Shown one piece after another: positions 13,150 through 24,300 of a stretch of 64,000 nt of DNA. The position numbers were made by a program, and so were the translations under genes. The stretch spans positions 69,744,984 through 69,808,983 of the forward strand of contig NC_057919.1 of assembly GCF_018873765.1 (NCBI RefSeq), in the 5' to 3' direction. The number at the start of each line of letters is the position of its first letter. The stretch's first letter is position 1. The notes under the pieces are model-generated. The model did not search any database, had not been told where the DNA came from, and saw only the letters and a program-made list of their open reading frames with translations. The DNA is from Telopea speciosissima (taxonomy: Eukaryota; Streptophyta; Magnoliopsida; Proteales; Proteaceae).

Positions 13150-13450
13150 CAATAAGAAAAGTGCTAGTTATAATGCTTGTGTTTAGTGCTAAAAGTTTAT
13201 TGCTTTAACTATTTTTTTATAGACCTAGTTATTATAACATGAATATTAAGGGATTCCCTTAACAGGCGCTTGTACATGTGTTTGTATATCCTTTCCTTTT
13301 CTTGTTCATTTTATCACCTTTCACTTGATAAATTGGAATATCATTAAAGATATTGTGATGACGTGTTTTATTCAATAAGAAAAGCATTGGTTATAATGCT
13401 TGTGTTTAGTGCTAAAAGTTTACTACTTTAGCTATTTTTTTATGAGGGGA
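13150..13450. repeat. ~222-bp tandem subrepeat block of unit 2
   Basis: The 'caataagaaaag' anchor recurs at 13150 and 13373 (223 bp), each followed by 'ataatgcttgtgtttagtgct'. Confidence 0.75.
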
Positions 13451-13454
13451 TCTT

Positions 13455-13640
13455 CCGGGAAAAGAACACTACCAGGCCAATTTGGCTGCCCGTCTCAGTT
13501 CCCCAGTTCCTCTAACAAAGAGGGACTGAAATGACCTCTCTACCCATGCTCAAACACCCTATCCGAGTGGGGTCCACCATCCCCTATTAGAAGAACTGGG
13601 GAACTGGGCTGGTTAGCAAACTGGAGGTGATAATTTTCCA
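13455..13640. mobile_element. MITE of the 'ctggaggtgata' family
   Basis: Absent from the matching place in unit 1 (6713-6725). The central part and right end (AGCAAACTGGAGGTGATAA) match the clearer palindromic copy at 29262-29430. The left end is degenerate. It adjoins the target site of the Mutator-like element. Confidence 0.6.
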
Positions 13641-13649
13641 GGTCAAGTG
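13641..13649. repeat. 9-bp target-site duplication, left copy
   Basis: GGTCAAGTG, matched by GGTCAAATG at 20401-20409 on the other side of the Mutator-like element. The empty site in unit 1 is GGTCAAGTG at 6726-6734. Confidence 0.85.
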
Positions 13650-14735
13650 GGATTTTTCTCCTCTCAGGTTCCTTCATTTGTAGGTTCTGTAAGTATCCAT
13701 CTAGAATCGTGACACGTGGCATTAGTTGATCTAACGATCACAATTTAAAATAAATTTTTTAAGTTATTATCTAACCCTAGTTAACCAGACCCATACCTTG
13801 ACCCTGGTTAACCTAATCACAACCCTAACCTAACTCTGGTTTACCAAATCATTTTACCTGACGAAGGTAAAGAAGGGGTTCTCCTTCTCTAGCCTGGTTC
13901 TTGCATGGCCGTGGCCGGAGAAATGAAGCAGCGGCCTTGAGGCACGGGGGTTGAAGCACGGCGTCTCTCTGTGCCGTTTCCCTAACCCTGGTTCTCTCTC
14001 TCTCTCTCAAAATCAAAATCGTTTTTGATTTTTACCATGAACGACTGCCCTAACCCTGGTTTTCACATGGCCGTTGCCGGAGAAGAGGTTGTTGAAGCAC
14101 GACGTTGAAAGCCTGAAATTGAAGCATAACTCTAACCTGCGATACCATGAAGCGGTATATGTTACCAATCCCATACTTTTCGATTCAAAAAAGGGGTTTT
14201 TCATTTGGTAAAGTTTCTCGCTAATGCCGTTGCTGGAGGGATCCAGATCTTCTACGGCTTAGGCATAGCGGCGATCTTTCCGGCGCTTGAATATATGGTT
14301 GACACCTGTAATACCATGGATGTAACGGTAAGTTTTTAAAACTTTGAAAACTTTGAGTTTTAAAAAAGTTTCAGGCATTCAACAAAGCTGGACCGGTCTG
14401 GGTTTGCCAAACCGGATCGGTTTACAACTAAAACAAAACAAACGAAACCAACCTTATCGTCCCATTTTCAAATCTGAAAAACCCTCGATTTCCTTTCTTC
14501 TTCCCAGCGAACTCCGAGCTTTCTCTTGACCCTTCTCTGAATCCCTTCGAACCCACCCTGATCTTCTTCCTCCTCTCGCTCATTTGTGAAGAACTCATTT
14601 CTGTTACCTCCTCTAGTCTGGCGAAGCTCGAAGGTGGGAACAAGAATTACAAAAATCCAGATCTGGATCTTTTAAAGATTTGGGAGCTCTAAACGACCTT
14701 GCTCAAGCTTCTGGGTGGAGAAACGACAATTTAAG
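13650..14735 (+). repeat. Left inverted arm of Mutator-like element
   Basis: Matches the reverse complement of the right arm in blocks. The outer ~200 bp contains telomere-like 'aaccctaacctaac' strings; the middle has 'catggccg.tg.cggagaa' cassettes; the inner block contains an open 61-codon frame at 14344-14526 whose counterpart in the right arm (18853-18671, minus) is nearly identical. The inner part has a CT-rich leader-like tract at 14733-14795. Confidence 0.8.
14240..14327 (+). other. Exon-like segment in left arm, followed by a splice donor
   Basis: An open frame reads FYGLGIAAIFPALEYMVDT and then CNTMDVT, ending at an ideal donor (ACG|GTAAGT at 14327/14328). The right arm has the same reading with a few substitutions and the same donor. 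I do not recognise the protein; the stretch is hydrophobic and may be a captured gene exon. It could also be chance conservation of a recently copied arm. Confidence 0.4.
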
Positions 14736-14739
14736 TCTC

Positions 14740-15740
14740 TCTCTCTCACAAACTTTGTCGGTTCTCTGTTATCTCTCTCTCCCTCTCTCACAAACTCGAT
14801 CTGCCTTGGGTTTATCGCCCAATAAACAAGGCAATGTAAGAACTCGGTTTTCCATTTTTTTCTCCTTAGGTAATTTGTTTCGAGAAATGTGGGGACTTGG
14901 CACCCTAAAATAAGAGATCCAATTCTAGAATCTCCTTGTCTTATCCCACTACGACTTCTTGCCTAACGGTAGTTTTGAGCTTCTCTGGTTCCCCGTTCAA
15001 CCCTTGGAAATGTCATCTAGAATACAGAGATTCTACAAGTGACCTATCTCAGTAAAGACAGTCATCTATTAGTTGGTTCTGCAGGGGAATTTTCAAAGGT
15101 AAAACCATGAGCTTCCCTCATGCGTTCAAAATGGAGATTATAACAGGTTTGCTAGCTGCACTAAATCTCACTTAGAATTATATTAAAGATTTCATCTCTT
15201 TGAGGGATTTCTGTTCTTTCTTACTTGGATTTTTGTCACAAAAAAATCCAATTTGGGCATCGATCAGCCTAGCAGAGGATTGGTGAGAGCAATTTCTAAG
15301 TCGATTTGAATTGATGGATAATTTCTAACTAGCTTCCTCTGTAGTATGTTGGAGCTAATTAGGCATGGTTGTATTATATATATTGAAAGGATGGTGCCTT
15401 TATATCTTCTTTGTTGGAGCTTCCTCTGTAGTTCTGGGAGATTTATCTTGTTACTGCATTAGGTTTTCTGGAGAGATTTCTCTGTATGTACAAAGACTCA
15501 TTTAATTGTCACCATCCATTTTGTGTTACATTTCTGGGAGATTTCTCTTGTTACTGAAATAGGTTTTGGCTTACATTTGCCCTTCGCTTCCATTATTGTT
15601 CCCACATTTTGTGTTACATTTTTGGGAGATTATTGTTCCATATGTGAGTTCAGAACATGGGTAACCCTTCTTTACCATCTTATTGAACATGGGTAACCTT
15701 TCTTCAGAATATTGGATTAAACTAACATGATTTATGGAGG
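14740..15740. other. Interior of Mutator-like element, no recognised gene
   Basis: Starts with CT-rich tracts ('ctctctctctcac') and continues as AT-rich sequence with a repeated 'tgggagatttctcttgttactg' module near 15430-15620. No open frame longer than about 77 codons and none with recognisable homology. Confidence 0.55.
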
Positions 15741-15745
15741 TAGGT

Positions 15746-15818
15746 GAGTCTTTAGCTCAAAACGGAAGAGCAACTGGGGTTACACCCAGTAGATGGTGGT
15801 TCGACTCCACCAGGGCTC
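15746..15818 (+). ncRNA. tRNA-like cloverleaf sequence (plus strand)
   Basis: A 73-nt cloverleaf can be drawn: acceptor GAGTCTT/AGGGCTC (with G-T pairs), D stem GCTC/GAGC, anticodon stem ACTGG/CCAGT, T stem GGTGG/CCACC with a TTCGACT loop. Box A (TTTAGCTCAAAACGG) and box B (GGTTCGACTCC) are both good. The anticodon loop has eight bases (GGTTACAC), so no ordinary anticodon can be assigned, and no CCA is encoded. It may be a tRNA-derived element or a relic tRNA gene rather than a working tRNA. Confidence 0.6.
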
Positions 15819-17156
15819 CTAATTTCTTTACGAGGGGATACAATAATGTTTATATTTACCTTTATATGATCCTACAATAGAGGATGCATTGAAGGCTGAA
15901 CACTAGAAGTGTAGTTGCAAGTTTAAAATGTTCAGCTGTATAACAGTTGCAAGTTATCCGTAAAGTTGCTATGCCTTGAATTTGTTTTTCTATAGAGGTT
16001 CTATAGCTATAGATGTATCTCAGCAATTTTCTTTGTTTTGTTTACCTTTGTCATGTTCTACTGCAAATATAACTATTCTGGTTACGGAGCTTCAACTGGT
16101 AAGGTAGGCTGTTATACCACTTAGTCCATTGCAATTGCTTTGGTCAACTCTTCTGTTTTTGTTTCTTTGATGGATTCCTTGTGATGCTGGTGGAAATAAA
16201 GAAAATATCTAGATAATGCCCTTGGTGTGTACGCTTTGCCTGGAGGTTTCTTTCTTTAGCCTTTATAGTCTGTTTTGTTGTCCTTTCTTCATGTCAAATA
16301 CTCTACATATCCTTGCTGGTTAATTCATCTAATGTTTGGTTTCTATGCTGCATTTTCTAAAAAGCAGAGTATTACAACAAAATGACTGTCTTTCCTAAAA
16401 GAGGAACAATCCTGCAGAATTTTGTAAAGGCCTGTTCACAGAATTCCATAGAAAATAAGAACACCAACTCAGAATTCAGATTTGAATCAGATCAGAGCAA
16501 TGGGCTAAGGAGATTTGAATTTAAAATCAGAAAAATAAGTGAAAACAAGGTCTTCAAAACAGTAGCATGGCAAATGGAACCAAGATCTTAAATTATGGCA
16601 AAAAAAAAACCATGGTTCACAAAGATGTCATCCATCATCTTCACTACCCAATGATACCATAAAATTAATATAAGCTATATTACTTCAAGATAAAAAATTA
16701 ATAAAGAACCTACTGATGAATACATGAGAGTCTTGATGGACTCGAACCATCATCTCCTGGGAACAAACCCAGGTGCTCTTCCTTTTTGAGCTAAATACTC
16801 ACCTTGGAAAAGAGAAGTTAATAGTTAGCTTGAATTCATCTAGGAACACCAAGTGCATACAGAACTGAATTTTCTAAACCTACCCAATGAGCCAGGTTCA
16901 TCTTCATAATAGTGAATTATGAATCATTACCATATAATGGGGTAATCATAGCCAAAACAGCCCAATTTCTAGTGGAAAGTACCCAGAAAATACTGAGAAC
17001 TGCTAGCTTCTGTTGGTTCACTTATCACAATAAAACTCTAGAACTATGCAAAAAACAAACACAAACCCTCATATTTACACACACACAAAGGGGAAATAAA
17101 AAAATTCCAAACAAATGTGTGGGATAAGTTTGAGTACTTGAAAACCTAGCTCACGC
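15819..17156. other. Interior of Mutator-like element between and beyond the tRNA-like pair
   Basis: AT-rich DNA. The only sizeable frame (16382-16588, plus, 69 codons) is Asn/Lys/Glu-rich with no recognisable motif, so I do not call it a gene. The stretch includes the minus-strand tRNA-like sequence listed separately. Confidence 0.5.
16728..16800 (-). ncRNA. tRNA-like cloverleaf sequence (minus strand)
   Basis: The same 73-nt layout as 15746-15818 but on the other strand: acceptor GAGTATT/AAGACTC (one mismatch), D stem GCTC/GAGC, anticodon stem CCTGG/CCAGG, T stem GATGG/CCATC with TTCGAGT loop. The loop is again eight bases (GTTTGTTC). Stem changes relative to the plus-strand copy are largely compensated (A-T to C-G in the anticodon stem, G-C to A-T in the T stem). 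Confidence 0.6.
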
Positions 17157-17429
17157 TCCACAAAACAATAGAAAGATCCAAAAAACCTGAGAACTCATAG
17201 GTTCCCAAGGCCCTATTATAGTCTTTAGATCTAGAACAACAAAGGGATCCACAAAACAATAGAAAGATCCAAAAAAACTGAGTACTCATAGGTTCCCAAA
17301 GCCCTATTATAGTCTTTAGATCTAGAACAACAAAGAGATCCACAAAACAATAGAAAGAACCAAACACCCTGAGTACTGATAGGCTCCCAAGGCCCTGTTA
17401 TAGTCTTTAGATCTAGAACAGCAAAGAGA
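17157..17429. repeat. 91-bp tandem repeat, three copies
   Basis: Copies begin with TCCACAAAACAATAG at 17157, 17248 and 17339, exactly 91 bp apart, each carrying 'cctattatagtctttagatc' or a one-base variant. Slight divergence between copies shows it is not brand new. Overlapping minus-strand frames here are repeat artefacts. Confidence 0.9.
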
Positions 17430-17537
17430 ATTATTACATTTGGAATCATAATTATACCTCTAAACCTCTAACATTCTTTGCTAAGTACAGCATGCCCTCT
17501 GAATTATATCAAGTAAATTCTAAATAAGAGCAATTTA

Positions 17538-17680
17538 ATGAAGGTGTCAGCTAGCTCAAGTTGGTAATGTCATTTGGCATGTTGTAGCCAAGACCTGGGA
17601 TCAAGTTCCGATTTCATCCTCCCCTCTCTTGTCCCCTCCACCCCTTAACACCCCAAAGTATAGCTTCTGAGCATTGTTTC
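17538..17680 (+). mobile_element. tRNA-derived SINE-like segment
   Basis: Contains a box A-like TAGCTCAAGTTGG and, about 50 bp later, a weaker box B (AGTTCCGATTTC), followed by a C/T-rich body. No A tail or target duplication was found, so this is a fragment or a chance match. Confidence 0.35.
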
Positions 17681-18299
17681 AAGTATCAACCAGTAAGTAC
17701 ACCTACACCTTCCCTCTCTTGGCAAAACTTCCAAGCTATGCCAAACCAATTTTTTTTCAAACTGGTTTTATCATTTACCTATACAGTGAGGTATAACTAA
17801 CCGAGAGAACGAACAAAAAATAAAAAATGATAACAGACCCAACCTTGCAACCCAGTCCCAACCCTACCCACACCCCTGTTCTTCATCCAAACCACCGACC
17901 CAACCCCATCATCTGCAACTCCGCCGCTATCCCTCCCTCTGTTATTCCCTCCAATGTCGACCCACCCCCTGCTATTCGCTCTCTATCTCTGTTTGTGAGA
18001 AGGGAAGGCTACAAAATATGGAGAACAAACAAAAAAGAAAAAAGGATAACAGAGATTAACAACTCTGCAACTACACAGAAACAGAGTTCTGGGTTTATTG
18101 GGCAGGATCAGAGGTGGATCAGGAACTTTAGGACAGAAATAGAGACAAGTATATAGCTTAGACAGTATATAGCTTCAGCAGTTTAGACAATTACATTCTA
18201 ACAATTAGATTCAGCAGAGAGATAGAGAGATATAACAGAGAGGGACGAGGGACCTTACAATCATGTTTCAGGTCCTTTCCAAGCCCTTCAAATCTATAC

Positions 18300-18580
18300 C
18301 AAATCCAGTTGAAAAGTTTGAGTTCCCACCTTCGAAGTTCGCCAGCCAGAGGATGAAGAAGGTCGTTTAAGAGCCTTTCCGAGTTTTCCCACAGCGGTTT
18401 GGAGCTTCCAAGCCCTAAAAATCTTTTACTAGTTTGAGTTCCCACCTTCGAGGTTCGCCAGCCAGAGAGAGACTTACATTGTCGTTTTTCCACCCAAAAG
18501 CTTGAACAAGGACGTTTGGAGCTACAGACTCTTTCCCATATCCAGATCTGGATTTTTCTTTCCCACCTTCGAGCTTCGCC
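18300..18580 (-). repeat. Repeated 'ttcgaaggtggga' cassettes at inner end of right arm
   Basis: Read on the minus strand, three blocks contain the 'gcgaa..tcgaaggtgggaa' motif (near 18560, 18445 and 18335). The first matches the left arm at about 14625-14642. The right arm therefore has local amplification that the left arm lacks. Confidence 0.5.
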
Positions 18581-20400
18581 AGACCGGAGGTAAGAGAAAT
18601 GAGTTCTTCACAAATGAGCTAGAGGAGAAAGAAGATCAGGGTGGGTTCGAAGGGATTCAGAGGAGGGTCAAGAGAAAGCTCGGAGTTCGCTGGGAAGAAG
18701 AAAGGAAATCGAGGGTTTTTCAGATTTGAAAATGGGACGATGGGGTTGGTTTCGTTTGTTTTGTTTTAGTTGTAAACCGATCCGGTTTGGCAAACCCAGA
18801 CCGGTCCAGCTTGGTTGAATGCGTGAAACCTTTTTGAAACTCAAAGTTTTCAAAGTTTTAAAAACTTACCGTTAGATCTATGGTTTTACAGGTGTCAACC
18901 ATATATTCAAGCGCCGGAAAGATCGCCGCTATGCCTAAGCCGTAGAACGTCTGGATCCTGGCTGGAGAGGAGGAAGGCGGGGTCTGAAACACTTTAGCAT
19001 TGCTGAAGAGGAGGAAGGCAAAGTAGCGCTTCTTGCCGTTGTCAGAGAGAAGGAAGGTGAAGCATCGAAGTTGAAACACGGGAAAAAGAGGTTGAAGCAC
19101 AACTCTGGCGTGCACTCTGTTTTGAGATCTGGGCTTTCGTGAACTCGGATTTTTATGGCAACTTCCCCTGTTTGTTCGTTCATGGTAAGATAGGGTTTTT
19201 TTTTTTTAAAAATATTTTATTATTATTATTATGTATTGGTTATCCATTGAAGCTGAAACTTGAATAAATATTTGATTTTTATGTGTTTGAGATTCTGAGG
19301 TTTATTCATTTATTCATCAACCAATGCCGATGTGAACATAGCAGAGATGCGAATTTTCCATTAAAGCTCAAGAGTTGAGATTTTAAATTGGTTTGTCCCC
19401 TCCAGTTTCCAATGTTTTCGTGAAACAGAATAACAATAAGAACAACTCGTTTGAGACATGAGAAGGTACACACAGAGTCACAGTTTGGGGGAAACTCTGA
19501 ATTTAGTTTTTCATTGCAGCAGAGTCACTGCAATCCACAAAGTTACTACTGTTTGGATGGATATCAACCAAGAGTTGTGGAACCCACTTTTGGTGAAAAC
19601 TCATCGAAGCAGTTCTCAGAAAAAAAAGAGTACTATGAGAAGGATTTGATAAATGTAATTTTTTTTGTTTGCACAATCAGAGTGGAGAAAATGGAACTAT
19701 TTTTTTTTCCTTGGGCCTGATCAGATTCTTCTTTTGAGAGAATTCATTAAGATAATATAAATAGCCAAACCAGAAAACTTTCCAAATGTATTCCCACAAG
19801 GATTTGCTAGATGTATCTGGATTCTTCCTCACAAAGTAAAGGCATTGCACCGTGACCAAGATTGTCCTATAGTTGAAGGAAAAGACCATTAAATCGTAGT
19901 AACTTATTTATGCAACCGATTAGTGGGGATGTAAGCAATAATCGCTTCTCCGGCAACGGCCATGCGAGAACCAGGGTTAGGGCGATCATTCATGATAAAA
20001 ATAAAAAAACAATTTTGATTTTGAGAGAGAGAACCAAGGTTAGGGCAGGGCACAGAGAGACGCCTTGCTTCAACCCCATGCTTCAACACCGCTGCTTCAC
20101 CTCTCCGACAACGGCCATGCAAGAAGCAATTAGGGAAGGGTAAAAATCAAAAAACGATTCAAGTTTCAAATCCTTTTTTTACCATCGTTAGTAAAATGAT
20201 TTTGTAAACCAGGGTTAGGTTAGGGGTGTGATTAGGTTAACCAAGGTCAGGGTATGGGTTTGGTTAACTAGGGTTAGATAACAACTTAAAAAATTTATTT
20301 TAAAATTGTGACCTTTAGATCAACTAATGCCACATGTCACGATTCTAGAAAGGTACTTACAGGAACCTACAGATGAGGGAACCTAAGAGGTGAAAAATCT
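18465..20400 (-). repeat. Right inverted arm of Mutator-like element
   Basis: Reverse complement of the left arm in blocks (18465-19180 and 19950-20400). About 19200-19900 is extra sequence with no left-arm counterpart. The exon-like FYGLGIAAIFPALEYMVDT reading recurs here at about 18960-18870, ending at GT 18869-18868. Confidence 0.75.
19205..19900. other. Extra segment within right arm
   Basis: AT-rich, begins at a T run and contains overlapping short plus-strand frames of 89 and 63 codons. No terminal repeats and no recognised protein. It is either a later insertion in the right arm or a deletion from the left arm. Confidence 0.4.
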
Positions 20401-21342
20401 GGTCAAATGGCCTATGTGGTTCCTATTCTTAGACATAGAAGTGCACGAAAATATCATGGTGCCCACATGAAAAAAGCTGAAAATTCTGCCTAAACGATGC
20501 TTGTGTGTGCACTCCCATTGGTCAGCACATGCATGCAGATTCTAGAGGCCGAGACAATGATATCTTTCCCCTTTCATGGACCTAGTCTTATAACACAAAG
20601 ATTAAAGAAAGCATCCACTTAAGGGGCTCCTAGATCTGACATATGACAGGTTGGATCGGACTGAAATATTGTGGACAAGAAGACTGCAATGTCTCCTACT
20701 CACATGTCAAGTTTCAGCCCAAACAAAATTACCAAGTGGAAGATCAAAATAATGAAAAATTAGGAGAAATCCAGTGATGGTTAGAGTACCAATAAGTGTT
20801 TATGGACCTACACGAAAGGATATGTCATTACATGGGAGGGTAAATGATTATTATTGGCGAGGGCCTGTCTCTTGATAGATTTTTGAGTGATAAGTTTTAT
20901 CTCGGACAGTATTCACAGCCATAATGAATCCTCGAAACAGCGGGTTGCTCGAGCAAATGCTTATGAGGATCAATTCAGGCCAGCAGCTTAACCTGGCCTC
21001 CATTTTTTATATTGGAGGAAATAGAAAGAATCCTCCAACAACAATATAATGGAGATGTATAATGTCCAAAATCATAGAGTTAGAAGAACACAAAAGGAAT
21101 AGCCCTGCCGCCCTTTCTCTGATTCTCATCGACCTAAAAATAGAGTCTAAAGGAAGAATGAATAACTGAAGTGATATATTTATTTAAGTCTCAAACATGC
21201 TACTTTTATGCATATTCACAAGTCATGACAATTGAAACTCACTTCAGAGGAAAAACTTGGATACAACATTGTCAATGCCATAGGATGATTACTTTCAAGA
21301 ATTGAATGGATGTGCACCGGTCCACGCACTCATCGGGAGAGC

Positions 21343-24300
21343 TTAATGCTTGATCTTGGGCTTTTTCACAATCATCACAGAACAGTGAGCATGGTGAGCA
21401 CAGTAGTCACTTACACTGCCCAAAACAGCCCTGCAAGGCATCAAGCAATTTATCTGTTAGTGTGTATGCAGTAATATAGACAAACTAAAGGACGATTACT
21501 TGTTCGAGGAAGGGAAGACTAGTGAGGTTGTCCACCACGTATGCGATGTATGTGGCTGGGCATGCGTAATTGAGATAGACAACTCACTAACTTTGACCTA
21601 CGAGATCACAATGGAGGGAAAATGTACTATCCATGGGATGATAAACCATCAACTGTATCTCTATGGAAATGGAAAAGAGTCATAAGTGGTGGTTGAGGAA
21701 AGAAAATATTTATGTGATAATCTGGGGATGTAGATTAAAGTGGAGGAGCTGATAGAGAACTGCACATGTACCGCATGGGTGCACAAGGTACAACTCTTAT
21801 TAGGAGTTGCAAAATAATCATGGCAATAAGGCCACAAAAAGGTTCTAATTGAGGAACAGCAGTTTTTTTTTTTTTTTTTTTTGGGTAAGAGGAACAGTAG
21901 TTTGTGACAACTTGATTTATATAAGACCCTAGCATCAAAATCCGAACCAGCAAAATTCAAAATCACATTTTCAAATTTTCATCAACAGCAAACATTAACC
22001 AGTGGGTAATTCCCTTGAGTCAATATGATCTTCAGATCAATTCATGGGGAAAAAGAAGAATTTCACATTAACCAGATAATGAAAAAAGCTAACTAATATG
22101 TTGCTTAGACAGAGATGAAGTATATATACCCAAATGACATCTTCTACTCTTCTGTATGCTACACCCTTCTTCCACTTTCCCCTCTTTTGATTGCCCTTGT
22201 GTTAGAAAATCTACTGTCATAACCTTACAGAATATCACCTGAACCCATGAAACTTATTTTCCCTAATCCTTCCATAACGTATCCCAAAAAAACCACCTGC
22301 TTAAGTCCAAAGTCTTAGTCTCCCCTTTCTTTTGAAAAGGCCTCTCTTACTGTTATTTCTCCAAGTGACAATGCTCACCATAAGAAATCCAACAAGGGGC
22401 TGAGCCACTGTTCTCTGATAGGAAACAGTGCCAGTAGAATCAACAGAAACATCCTGCATTATTGTCTTATTATCTTCTCCTTTGCACCTGCCAACAGGTC
22501 TAGGAGTTGACAGGAATGTTGCCAGATTTGAGCTGCGATTTCTAGACTTTGTTAAGTCATTTCTAGCATTTTTAGCAGCATTTATACCCCTTGAATTTCT
22601 ATATATGCACCATAGATGGTTTACATTTGGCTGCAAAACCGCCACGCATTTCCTCTGCCCAAGTGTTTGCTAGGTATCGTTTTGGATGGAAACTCTAATA
22701 ATTCTCATTATATCTGGTATGGTTACCTTTAGAATGGAACACACTTTTTGCTGCTCAGAGGTTTCATTCAGTCCTAACAGCCCATATAAGTTGTTATTTG
22801 CTATTGCATACATTATGATTTGTCCGAAGTTATATTATAACGAGCAAAATTTGACCCATATGATACATATAATAGAATATGAAGAAAAAAAATACTTTTT
22901 TGATGGGTTCTGTAGTACCCATCAATTAATCAGCAAAAAGAATATTTATTCGGACTTTGGGAAATAGATTGCTATTTATAAAATGAAGTCATACAGAGAG
23001 AGAAAACTGATTGGCTGTAAGAGATGATTGTGGTTTTCAAGTCAGTTTCACTCCCTATAGGATGTCTATCACCAGAGCAAAAAAAGTTGGTGAGCACCTG
23101 ATTTCCAGATTCAAAAACCAGCACCTTTGACGTATGTAATCACAACTCCAATGGGGTAGGCAAAATCTGCTTCAACCCAGCTTAAAACCACATACACACC
23201 CCCAAAGATACTCGAAGGAGAGAAAATATGGCAGAGAAATGGAGTGGATAAAGGCCGAAGGTATGAATGCTAGAAAGCCCCCTGAATGTGATCCTCATAT
23301 AGAAGTGCTAGGGACAAAGCTAAAGGGAGTGATCTTAGTAGTTCTCCAAGAAACAGTCTTCTAGAGTGTCTACAAATCCTTAACAAAGGTCACAAATACA
23401 TTTGAATGAAACCATCCACAAATGAAAGAAGTAACTGTTCAAAACGTAAGCCTCCAAAAGTAGATTTGCTATTTCTTTTTCCCAACCTTTTTCTCTAAAC
23501 AGAGTACAACACTTCATAGGGTTTAGGGGTCTTAAACCCTATATAGTTTTGAAAATTTTTGGAACTTCACATACTTTGAAGAAAGTAACACTGGAACTAA
23601 CACTTGAGGAACCACAAGAAACGATTGCATTCCCAGTGTAAACTGCGAAGAAATGATATTTGATGGGTTCAATCTGTTTGTTAGTTGGTGGGTGGAACTT
23701 GAGTCCATGAAGACCCATTCTTTGGTTAGTCAGTATAGATATATCAGGTTAGTTCACCTTTTGGTTGGATAAATCTATTACATACTAAGATATAGTCAAC
23801 TAATAATAACAGAAATTGAATGAATAAATAACCCACAAATTATTCCCTAAATCTGCAACTATGCCATTACCATCTATCAATTAATGCAATTAGGGTCATA
23901 TCTTCACCTTTTTATAGCTCCATAACCATGACTGCCCACCACCAATATGGATGCGTGGTGTTTCTGCACGGCCTCACAGAGAACATTCCTAGCATCTCCT
24001 TCCACCATTTCCACTAGCAGATCATTAACCTGCACATTGCTCAAAATGTTAAGCGAAGATACCATAAGAGCAAAGTGGCCACTCCACTGTCAATTTAGAT
24101 CATTGTCTCCTGGGACAGATGACCTGTTTTCGGTATAAAATTTTTCCACCGTAAAAACAGATTTAAATAGATAGAATAATCCAACTAAATCAAGTCAAAC
24201 ATCAACCTTGCAGATTTCAGTTGGGAACAACAAACTGGTGGGTGGCCACTACTTCTTATGTCCAAAGATCAGGGCACCGGAAGATACTTTGGTTAATGGT

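Larger units (their letters stand above)
6726..13649. repeat. Tandem duplication unit 2
   Basis: Starts at sequence matching 20401 and 31862 ('ggtcaagtggcccatgtgg') and carries a complete USP gene. The part before the gene (6726-7630) is non-coding in all units. The unit ends at 13649, where the Mutator-like element 13650-20400 sits. Confidence 0.85.
13650..20400. mobile_element. Mutator-like element with long inverted arms
   Basis: A 6,751-bp insertion bounded by a 9-bp target duplication, the size typical of Mutator-like elements. The ends read GGATTTTTCTCCTCTCAGG and, in reverse complement, AGATTTTTCACCTCTTAGG. The inverted similarity extends over about 1 kb on the left (13650-14735) and, with an extra segment, 18465-20400 on the right. 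I find no MURA-type transposase, so the element is non-autonomous or has captured foreign DNA. The interior (14.9-18.1 kb) holds two tRNA-like sequences, a SINE-like piece and a triple 91-bp repeat. Absence from unit 1 shows that it arrived after the duplication, or was lost there, which is less likely given the target duplication. Confidence 0.85.

Noticed and set aside
15746..15818. Calling a functional tRNA gene (for example Val-UAC)
   Set aside because: The anticodon loop has eight bases and no reading frame of the loop gives a normal position 33/37 arrangement with a clear anticodon; described as tRNA-like only.
17146..17449. Cys/Ser-rich minus-strand repeat protein frames
   Set aside because: Produced by the 91-bp triple repeat. 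The repeat period is not divisible by three (91), so each copy is read in a shifted frame.
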